Shown one piece after another: positions 1 to 4,809 of a stretch of 5,661 nt of DNA. Made by a program: the position numbers and the translations under genes. Numbering within the stretch: the first letter of the stretch is position 1; each line of letters starts with the position of its first letter. The stretch spans positions 1 to 5,661 of the forward strand of contig MIBM01000329.1 of the NCBI GenBank assembly GCA_001830645.1. Direction: 5' to 3'. Below the pieces are notes generated by a model that searched no databases, was not told the DNA's origin, and saw only the letters and a list, made by a program, of their open reading frames with translations. This DNA is from Spirochaetes bacterium RIFOXYC1_FULL_54_7. Lineage in GTDB: Bacteria; Spirochaetota; Spirochaetia; Treponematales; UBA12059.

Positions 1-378
1 CTTTTCAGTATCCACCATATCGGGATGAAAAATACCCACCCCGAGTGCGCCAAACTTTTCACCAGCTTGCGAAAACACCAGCGTGTCATTTTTTCTGACT
101 TCACCATCGAGGACACGTACATATACAATGATCCCCTTATGGGTCGAATATCCAAAATCAAACACAATGGCGCGGAAACCACCTCCTGAACCAAGGTCAG
201 ATACCGGCGCTGGAATGCGCTCAATGACTGCTGCGAGGACTTCGGGTACCCCCTGCCCCGTTTTACCCGAGACTTCAATAATCTCATCTGAATCAATATC
301 AAGGAGCTTGGCGACCTCTTCTTTGATTTCCCCTACACGCGCAATGGGCGAATCTACCTTGCTGACCGCAGGAATGCT
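1..378 (-). pseudogene. lepA: LepA (elongation factor 4)-like GTPase fragment, truncated at both ends
   Basis: Reading the minus strand in the frame where codon AAG is at 360-358 gives KVDSPIARVGEIKEEVAKLL, then DIDSDEIIEVSGKTGQGVPE, and further on GGFRAIVFDFGYSTHKGIIV followed by YVRVLDGEVRKNDTLVFSQAG. This matches the end of the GTPase domain of LepA/EF-4: the G4 xKxD motif, the SAKTG-like G5 motif seen here as SGKTG, and then the start of domain II (FDSWYD-type and VRVxDGxxRKGD-type motifs). LepA is a ribosome-associated translational GTPase of about 600 residues. Here G1-G3 (roughly the first 120 residues) are absent and the C-terminus lies beyond the left edge. The G4 motif reads SKVD rather than NKxD, right at the point where homology stops. 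The frame stays open up to the deaminase stop at 481, and the only in-frame ATG is at 405-403, outside the recognisable homology. It is either a broken remnant or one side of a chimeric join. The family call is firm and gene status is unknown. Confidence 0.72.
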
Positions 379-460
379 CAGGCGAGGGTATGCTGAAGAG
401 ACCATACGCAAGGTGATGGGCCTCAACTGGCTGCGGGTGGTCGGGGAAGTGCTGGGGTAG
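362..460 (+). pseudogene. C-terminal tail of an M19-family dipeptidase (5' part missing)
   Basis: The plus-strand frame ending at the TAG at 458-460 gives LLTAGMLRRGYAEETI then RKVMGLNWLRVVGEVLG. This is the characteristic end of M19 (membrane/renal dipeptidase) proteins, which close with an 'LLxRGYSEEDIRKILGGNFLRV'-like segment after the last barrel strand. These metalloenzymes hydrolyse dipeptides and are usually 320-400 residues long. Only about 33 C-terminal residues are present. Upstream the same frame stays open to about position 83 but encodes no recognisable protein, because that DNA is the antisense of the LepA-like fragment. The stop lies 20 bp from the convergent deaminase stop at 481, so this tail looks native to the right-hand side of the window. 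The family assignment rests on a short motif and is moderately sure. Confidence 0.55.
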
Positions 461-480
461 GAGCCTGCCGTAACACTGGT

Positions 481-1080
481 TCAGGAACCCGAACCTTGCC
501 TCGGAGCATACACCAGCCGCCCCCGATTCCGGAATTCCTTGTATACAGCTATGGCTTCATTCCGGAGAATGTCGCTGGCAAGCCGGATTCCCCTGCTTTC
601 CAGTTCCCTCACCCAGTCCGCAGGGCGGGGTCCTTCATCAAAACCGGTGATCTCCTCCAGTTCAGGCCCATGTCCGGCTATCGTGAGGCGCTTGACTCCA
701 GACCAGATGGTAGCACCGTAGCACATGCAGCATGGAAGCCAGTTGACCACCAGCTCATGTTCCGGTAGATCCGGGCCCCCAAGATCATAGGTTCCCAAGC
801 GTTTCTGGGCCAGCGAAAGGGCCATGACCTCGGCATGGGCCGAAGAGCAATCATGTGCGCAAACACGGTTGACTCCCAAAGAGATGATGCGCCCGGATTT
901 CAGCTCGAATACACCAGCAGCAAAAGGCCCGCCGGTATCGTGCTCTATATTCAACCTTGATAATTCGATGATAAGGGCCATCCTGTCAGTACTGGAAACG
1001 ATGCATTCCGGCAGCGTGGACGTATAGGCATCGAACCACGGGGGCATGGCAAGGGCAAAGGAATCAGGCAGTCTGTTCAT
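481..1080 (-). CDS. Zinc-dependent nucleoside/guanine deaminase-like protein (CDA fold)
   Basis: The 199-residue protein has the zinc-site signature of the cytidine/deoxycytidylate deaminase superfamily: H82-A-E84, with the catalytic Glu, and P116-C-C-M-C120, where C117 and C120 would complete the metal site. The order HAEVMAL then PCCMCYGA, followed by GVKRLTIAG and a 'TGFDEGP' segment near residue 145, resembles the guanine/tRNA-adenosine/nucleoside deaminase branch rather than the small CDD type. The expected reaction is hydrolytic deamination of a base or nucleoside in the cytoplasm. Oddities are an N-terminal extension of about 30 residues and 'NWLPCCMC' where relatives usually have an 'EPCxMC' context, so the substrate may differ. 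The start is fixed by a good AAGGAG six bases upstream. It is transcribed divergently from the Crp/Fnr regulator and convergently with the M19 tail. Family is sure, substrate is not. Confidence 0.85.
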   Translation of the reverse strand: MNRLPDSFALAMPPWFDAYTSTLPECIVSSTDRMALIIELSRLNIEHDTGGPFAAGVFELKSGRIISLGVNRVCAHDCSSAHAEVMALSLAQKRLGTYDLGGPDLPEHELVVNWLPCCMCYGATIWSGVKRLTIAGHGPELEEITGFDEGPRPADWVRELESRGIRLASDILRNEAIAVYKEFRNRGRLVYAPRQGSGS

Positions 1081-1086
1081 CGTGTA

Positions 1087-1092
1087 CTCCTT
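1087..1092 (-). promoter_or_regulatory. Ribosome binding site of the deaminase gene
   Basis: On the minus strand AAGGAG lies six bases before the ATG at 1080-1078. This is near-ideal spacing and supports that start codon. Confidence 0.75.
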
Positions 1093-1104
1093 GGCAGATT
1101 ATTC

Positions 1105-1134
1105 TGTTCCTCCCTTCGGACAAACTGAGGAACA
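1105..1134. repeat. Perfect 8+8 bp inverted repeat in the deaminase leader
   Basis: TGTTCCTC (1105-1112) and GAGGAACA (1127-1134) are exact reverse complements separated by 14 bp. The repeat lies 12 bp upstream of the deaminase Shine-Dalgarno. It could be a DNA operator or, in the leftward transcript, a stem-loop in the 5' leader. There is no adjacent U-tract, so a terminator is unlikely. Confidence 0.5.
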
Positions 1135-1208
1135 TCTCTTCAGTGATACACGCTTTCGCTTGAAAATGTACTGACAAAAGGCGGGATTCCGAAAAAATAC
1201 ATAGATCC

Positions 1209-1220
1209 TGCCATGTGGCA
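1209..1220. repeat. Short palindrome TGCCA-TG-TGGCA, possible operator
   Basis: Arms of 5 bp (TGCCA/TGGCA) are separated by 2 bp, 48 bp upstream of the regulator ATG. Spacing and length are compatible with a half-site pair for a dimeric HTH protein, but a match this short can occur by chance. Confidence 0.3.
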
Positions 1221-1248
1221 TTGTTCAACGCAGTTGCCTCGCGTACAG

Positions 1249-1258
1249 TGCAATTGCA
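1249..1258. repeat. Perfect palindrome TGCAATTGCA next to the regulator's RBS
   Basis: This 10 bp perfect palindrome ends at the first base of the AGGAGG ribosome binding site of the Crp/Fnr gene. A wider TTGC-N12-GCAA symmetry (1234-1253) overlaps it. Its position would suit autorepression if bound by the regulator. That is inference from position only. Confidence 0.35.
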
Positions 1259-1263
1259 GGAGG
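1258..1263 (+). promoter_or_regulatory. Ribosome binding site of the Crp/Fnr regulator
   Basis: AGGAGG sits four bases before the ATG at 1268. It is a full consensus match that fixes the start of the first gene of the operon. Confidence 0.75.
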
Positions 1264-1267
1264 AACC

Positions 1268-1987
1268 ATGTCGGACGACAAAGAGCAGTTGGAACGATTG
1301 CTGGCTGGCGATCCATGGCTGCAGCAGTTCTTTGCCCATGCCTCGGACCTGATTCTCAGGCAAATCGAGCTGGCGGAGATTGAAGCGGAAAAGCGGATCA
1401 TCAGCAAAGGCGAACCAAATCCTTACATCTATATCCTGTATTCCGGTTCCCTGCGGATAATAAACGAATTTGGAAACGGCCGCATTTTTTCCTTTGCGAC
1501 CAAAGAGGCTCCCGGCTTCAGCGGCCTGCTGGAATTCCTGTCCGGCCAGGATATCGCCACTTCCAGCGTTGAAACCAAGATACCCTCACGGTTCATAAGG
1601 ATACGCAAGCGCATTTTTGCGCAATGGATGGACGAGGATATCCATGCCTTCCGCCTGGTGGTCAAGACCTTCGCGCGGCAACTCTATCCCTCCTTGTTTT
1701 CCATGGGAGAGGCGTATGTCTACCCTAAATACCACAGCCTGGTGGGGTATCTGGTGCGTACCTGCGAGCAGATGGCTCTGTCGCATTGCATGGCACGGGT
1801 ACAGGAGACACGGGAAGAACTCTCCGAAGTGCTGGGATTCAGCCATCGCACGATGTACAGGCTCTGCAGCCGCCTGGTGGAAGATGGGTATGCCAGGATT
1901 GTCAAAAAGAAGTTGTGCATCGACAAGGCGCAGATACAGCTGATGAAAACCTATCTGGAGAACGAGAGTTATGAACGAATCACCTGA
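1268..1987 (+). CDS. Crp/Fnr-family transcriptional regulator
   Basis: The 239-residue protein has the usual size and layout of the family. A cyclic-nucleotide-binding-like beta-roll spans about residues 25-115 (KGEPNPYIYILYSGSLRII is the typical 'G..ILYSGSL' strand pair). A long dimerisation helix follows at about 120-150. A C-terminal winged HTH covers about 175-218, with TREELSEVLGFSHRTMYRL matching 'TRqELAdlLGvSRrTvyR' and its recognition helix around S192-L203. The sensor domain lacks the FNR Cys cluster at the N-terminus. Where CRP has the phosphate-binding Arg-Ser, the text is GQDIATSSVE with no Arg, so cAMP binding looks unlikely and the effector is unknown. It is the first gene of the operon and overlaps the sulfatase start by 17 nt, so it probably controls this operon and itself. 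Confidence 0.88.
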   Translation: MSDDKEQLERLLAGDPWLQQFFAHASDLILRQIELAEIEAEKRIISKGEPNPYIYILYSGSLRIINEFGNGRIFSFATKEAPGFSGLLEFLSGQDIATSSVETKIPSRFIRIRKRIFAQWMDEDIHAFRLVVKTFARQLYPSLFSMGEAYVYPKYHSLVGYLVRTCEQMALSHCMARVQETREELSEVLGFSHRTMYRLCSRLVEDGYARIVKKKLCIDKAQIQLMKTYLENESYERIT

Positions 1988-3371
1988 TATCATCCTGTTC
2001 CTGAGTGATGACCATGCCGCCTGGGCCACTGGCTGCTATGGCAATTCCAGGGTGCGGACAGGCAATATCGACTGTCTGGCCCGCAATGGTGTTCTCATGG
2101 CCAATGCTTTTACAGTTACACCGGTGTGTTCACCAGCCAGGGCAACCCTCATGACAGGCAGGATTCCTTCCCAGCATGGTGTCCATGATTATATCGGGAC
2201 AGCCCCGGATGACGATGTCGATCGAAACTGGCTGGCAAATGAGACCATCCTGCCGCAACTGCTGCGCGCCAGGGGATACCGCACCGCTCTTGCCGGCAAA
2301 TGGCATCTTGGTCAGGAGCGGGTTGCCAAACAGGGCTTTGACCAGTCCTGTACGATTGGTCCGGAATATCCCATCTACCATCAGGGGCCACGACAGTTCT
2401 ATCGCGGCGCGGAACCGGAAACCAGGGACGGCATGCTTGCCAGGAATATCACGGAAGAAGCCCTCCGGTACCTCCGTGAGCGGGACAGGAATGCACCTTT
2501 GTTTCTTGTCGTGGGGCAGTATGCGACTCACAGCCCATGGAAAGGCCACCCCGAGCGCCTTGCCCAGATGTTCAGGGGCAAGGAAGTAACAAAAGAACTA
2601 CCTGTCGAGCAGTATCCTTTCGGAATACTCATGAGGGAGTCAACGGATCCGACCCGACTTGATCCCGAGGAAGCCCTTTGCCAGTATTATGCCGGCGTGG
2701 CTGAGATAGATGAATCTGTAGGAGCCGTCATGGACGAACTGGCTGCCCAGGGGCGCCTGGACGACTCCTTGATCATCTATACCTCCGACCATGGCCTCAA
2801 CTGCGGACACCATGGACTCTGGGGCAAAGGCAATGCCACGTATCCTCTGAACATGGTGGAACGATCCATACGGGTTCCCATGATTTTCCATAGCCCGGAC
2901 CGCCTTATGGGCAGACAGCGCAGAACCGAGATGGCGGACCATACAGACCTGTTCCAGACCATCCTTGATTTTGCAGGCGTGGTTGAAAGCAAGGATGAGC
3001 GCGAGCTCAGGAACTCGCCAGGCAGGAGCTTTTTACCCCTGCTGACCAACGAAGGTCATCCGGCGGCATGGCGCGCTGTCCAGTTCTGCGAATACGGGCC
3101 GGTCCGCGCAGCCCGTACAAACCGCTACAAACTGAGCCTGTACCCGGATCCCGCCATGAACCTCCTGTTCGACCTGGAGGAGGACCCGGAAGAACTGGAC
3201 AACCGTTATGGGGATCCAGACCTTGGACATATCCGTGATGAACTGACACAGCTGATCACTGGACATTTTTCCTCATTCCGCGAAGAACAATTCGATGGGG
3301 CCACTGTTGACCGGCTACCCAGATACAATCCGCTGGAGGCCTGGCAGCCTAATGCCGGGCACCGGCATTAG
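1971..3371 (+). CDS. Type I (S1 family) sulfatase, predicted cytoplasmic
   Basis: This 466-residue protein of the alkaline-phosphatase fold hydrolyses sulfate esters. D13-D14 in the N-terminal strand are calcium ligands. C53-S-P-A-R57 followed by ATLMTGR is the canonical CxPxR maturation motif, in which Cys becomes formylglycine. GKWHLG (109-114), H187 in THSPW, S272-D273-H274-G275 and K286 supply the remaining metal and sulfate-site residues. The C-terminal 'LLFDLEEDPEELDN' is the common end of bacterial arylsulfatases. No signal peptide is present: the sulfatase core strand begins at residue 6, so the enzyme should stay in the cytoplasm. The start at 1971 is required to keep that strand. 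It has only a weak GGAG at 1957-1960 and overlaps the regulator gene, suggesting translational coupling. The transporter genes downstream suggest an imported sulfated sugar as substrate. The exact sulfatase subfamily is not recognisable. A formylglycine-generating enzyme is needed but is not in the window. Confidence 0.93.
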   Translation: MNESPDIILFLSDDHAAWATGCYGNSRVRTGNIDCLARNGVLMANAFTVTPVCSPARATLMTGRIPSQHGVHDYIGTAPDDDVDRNWLANETILPQLLRARGYRTALAGKWHLGQERVAKQGFDQSCTIGPEYPIYHQGPRQFYRGAEPETRDGMLARNITEEALRYLRERDRNAPLFLVVGQYATHSPWKGHPERLAQMFRGKEVTKELPVEQYPFGILMRESTDPTRLDPEEALCQYYAGVAEIDESVGAVMDELAAQGRLDDSLIIYTSDHGLNCGHHGLWGKGNATYPLNMVERSIRVPMIFHSPDRLMGRQRRTEMADHTDLFQTILDFAGVVESKDERELRNSPGRSFLPLLTNEGHPAAWRAVQFCEYGPVRAARTNRYKLSLYPDPAMNLLFDLEEDPEELDNRYGDPDLGHIRDELTQLITGHFSSFREEQFDGATVDRLPRYNPLEAWQPNAGHRH

Positions 3372-3372
3372 G
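3348..3372 (+). repeat. Perfect 11 bp stem hairpin at the sulfatase stop / SBP leader
   Basis: CCTAATGCCGG (3348-3358) and CCGGCATTAGG (3362-3372) are exact reverse complements around a 3-base loop. The hairpin covers the last codons and the TAG stop of the sulfatase and its right arm overlaps the first copy of the SBP Shine-Dalgarno. No U-run follows, so it is not an intrinsic terminator. A role in mRNA 3'-end protection, processing or translational control of the SBP is inferred. Confidence 0.75.
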
Positions 3373-3378
3373 AGGAGG
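3370..3378 (+). promoter_or_regulatory. Doubled Shine-Dalgarno of the SBP gene, partly inside a hairpin
   Basis: AGGAGGAGG offers two overlapping AGGAGG registers (3370-3375 and 3373-3378), the second five bases before the ATG at 3384. The first three bases are paired in the preceding stem-loop, while the second register stays free. The very strong site suits a highly expressed binding protein. Confidence 0.75.
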
Positions 3379-3383
3379 CTACA

Positions 3384-4736
3384 ATGCGTTACAAAGCAAT
3401 GATCGTCATGGTGCTCGTTGCCCTGACAGCCCTGGCGCCCTTGTTTGGCACTGGCCAGCAGGAAGGTCCTTCGGCAAGCACCGGGACAACAAGCGGTGCA
3501 GCTGCCGGAACGGTATCAGCCGCGAAGGCTGTGCCCGTGGAACTGCGTGTGCTTGTTCCCCAGAGCCCCGGAGTCCCGGAAGGGGTCAAGGCCGTGGCGG
3601 ATAAGTACATGGCATCGAATCCGTCGGTGACTGTGACCATACGGTCGGTTCCATTCAACCGCTTCCGGGAACAGTTGCAGGTCATGTGGGCTTCCAGCGA
3701 TGTTGATGATATTGTAATGGTAGGATCTCCTGATATCGTCAACTATGCGTTCTATGGAGCCCTCATGCCGCTGGATGACATCCTGCCACCCCAGGAACGG
3801 TCCCAGTTCATTCCGAGCGCCATCAATGCCGTAACTCATCAGGGCAAGGTGTATGCGTATCCCTTCCGCGAAGCGGCTTCCGCCATGTTCTACAACAAGC
3901 AGTACTTTGCCTTGGCCGGCATTGAAGTGCCTCCGCTTGAAAAACCCTGGACCTGGCCGCAGTGGCTGGAAAACATCTCCAAGGTCAGAGCGGCCGTCAA
4001 GGCGTCCACCGGCAAGGATGTCTGGGGAATCAGCTTTCTTTCAAATCCCGGCAGAGGTGATTTCTGGCTTACTCCAATCATCCGCAGTGCGGGCAGCAAG
4101 GATTCGCCGACCTATCGGGCAATCTCGGCGGATGGGATGACTTTGTCCGGCTTTGCCGATACTCCCGAGGCGCTGGGTGCGTATCGTTTCTACCAGAGTC
4201 TGTATACGACCCACAAACTGGCTCCGACTGCGGAAGTTCCCGATGCGTTTGGCACCGGCCAGTCGATTACCACGATTTCATTTCTGGCAACCGCCAACGA
4301 CCTCAAGAAAAACTTCCCGGCCTTGCAGTGGGGCCTGATGCCGCTTCCGTATTTCAGGACGCCTTTGACCCATACCGGAGATTTCACCTATGCGGTATCA
4401 AACAAGTCCAAATCCGGCGCGGCCGCAAAGGCCTTTGTACGCTTTGCCGGATCAGATGAAGGAATCCTTGCCTATATCGGCGCTTCCGGCTCCAACATGG
4501 TATCCCGCATCGGATTCTCCGACAGGCATCCAGAGTTCTATGCCGAGGAGCACCAGAAATTCTTTTCCCGCATTCTGGAAAAATACGGAGAGGCCAGACC
4601 GACGACCCCGGGTTATGTCCTTTATAATTCCATAATGGGGTTCAACCTCTTTCTGGATCTGGCCGCCGGTGCGGATGTGGAGCAGGCGGTAAAAGCCAAG
4701 ATCAAGGAATTCGAAACCCAGGTAAGGAATATGTAG
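3384..4736 (+). CDS. ABC transporter extracellular solute-binding protein, family 1 (sugar type)
   Basis: The 450-residue protein is the periplasmic receptor of a CUT1-type carbohydrate importer. The N-terminus MRYKAMIVMVLVALTALAPL is a signal peptide (basic start, then about 15 hydrophobic residues). It leads into FGTGQQEG and a Ser/Thr/Gly/Ala-rich linker to about residue 48. The mature domain shows family-1 hallmarks: VELRVLVPQSPG at about 52-63; DDIVMVGSPDIVNYAFYGAL with MPLDDIL (108-134), like 'DVvw..s..i.efa..G.L.PLDd.i'; YAYPFREAASAMFYNKQYF (157-175), like 'YglP....t.alyYNKdlF'; and WTWPQWLE after it. The lipobox-like position LFG-T23 has Thr instead of Cys, so it is predicted to be secreted free into the periplasm or to use a non-standard anchor. 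It is flanked by two hairpins, by the sulfatase upstream and a permease downstream. The ligand cannot be read from sequence; a sulfated sugar is inferred. Confidence 0.92.
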   Translation: MRYKAMIVMVLVALTALAPLFGTGQQEGPSASTGTTSGAAAGTVSAAKAVPVELRVLVPQSPGVPEGVKAVADKYMASNPSVTVTIRSVPFNRFREQLQVMWASSDVDDIVMVGSPDIVNYAFYGALMPLDDILPPQERSQFIPSAINAVTHQGKVYAYPFREAASAMFYNKQYFALAGIEVPPLEKPWTWPQWLENISKVRAAVKASTGKDVWGISFLSNPGRGDFWLTPIIRSAGSKDSPTYRAISADGMTLSGFADTPEALGAYRFYQSLYTTHKLAPTAEVPDAFGTGQSITTISFLATANDLKKNFPALQWGLMPLPYFRTPLTHTGDFTYAVSNKSKSGAAAKAFVRFAGSDEGILAYIGASGSNMVSRIGFSDRHPEFYAEEHQKFFSRILEKYGEARPTTPGYVLYNSIMGFNLFLDLAAGADVEQAVKAKIKEFETQVRNM

Positions 4737-4768
4737 TCCGTGCCGCATGGCCGGAATTGATCGAGGAA

Positions 4769-4798
4769 GGCGGAGAGGGCAAATCAATCCCCTCCGCC
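4769..4798 (+). repeat. Hairpin between the SBP and permease genes
   Basis: GGCGGAG (4769-4775) pairs with CTCCGCC (4792-4798), and GGG (4777-4779) pairs with CCC (4789-4791). A4776 is bulged and the loop is 9 bases (4780-4788). The stem is GC-rich and directly followed by the permease Shine-Dalgarno, not by a U-tract. It is therefore more likely an mRNA-stabilising or attenuating intercistronic element than a terminator. Confidence 0.65.
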
Positions 4799-4804
4799 GG
4801 GGAG
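4799..4804 (+). promoter_or_regulatory. Ribosome binding site of the permease gene
   Basis: GGGGAG ends five bases before the ATG at 4810. It abuts the base of the preceding stem-loop and fixes the permease start. Confidence 0.6.
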
Positions 4805-4809
4805 TTGGA

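Larger units (their letters stand above)
1081..1267. promoter_or_regulatory. Divergent intergenic region between deaminase and Crp/Fnr regulator
   Basis: This 187 bp AT-richer gap must hold promoters for both the leftward deaminase and the rightward regulator-sulfatase-transporter operon. I could not assign a convincing -35/-10 pair on either strand. CTGACA at 1171-1176 is a possible -35 for the operon but has no good -10 at 16-18 bp. The gap contains an 8+8 bp inverted repeat and two short palindromes, listed separately. A classical CRP site (TGTGA-N6-TCACA) or FNR site (TTGAT-N4-ATCAA) is not visible. Autoregulation by the adjacent Crp/Fnr protein is plausible but inferred. Confidence 0.5.

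Noticed and set aside
83..361. Upstream part of the plus-strand open frame that ends in the M19 tail
   Set aside because: The residues before about 362 do not look like any dipeptidase. They are the antisense of the LepA-like fragment, so this is not one continuous gene.
479..497. Small inverted repeat GGTTC...GAACC around the deaminase stop as a bidirectional terminator
   Set aside because: Only 5 bp arms and no T-tract on either strand; insufficient for a terminator call.
1158..1205. Sigma-70-type promoter for the operon (TTGAAA or CTGACA as -35)
   Set aside because: No acceptable -10 hexamer at 16-18 bp from either candidate, so calling a promoter would be guesswork.
1209..1240. Leftward TTGAAC ... 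TATGTA promoter for the deaminase
   Set aside because: The spacer is 19 bp and both boxes are imperfect; too weak to list.
1586..2029. Long antisense open frame (147 codons) opposite the Crp/Fnr regulator and sulfatase start
   Set aside because: It lies wholly antisense to two well-supported genes, shows no recognisable motif, and follows from their codon composition.
3348..3372. Reading the hairpin as a rho-independent terminator
   Set aside because: No U-run follows. The next bases are the SBP ribosome binding site and start, and the downstream genes belong to the same operon.
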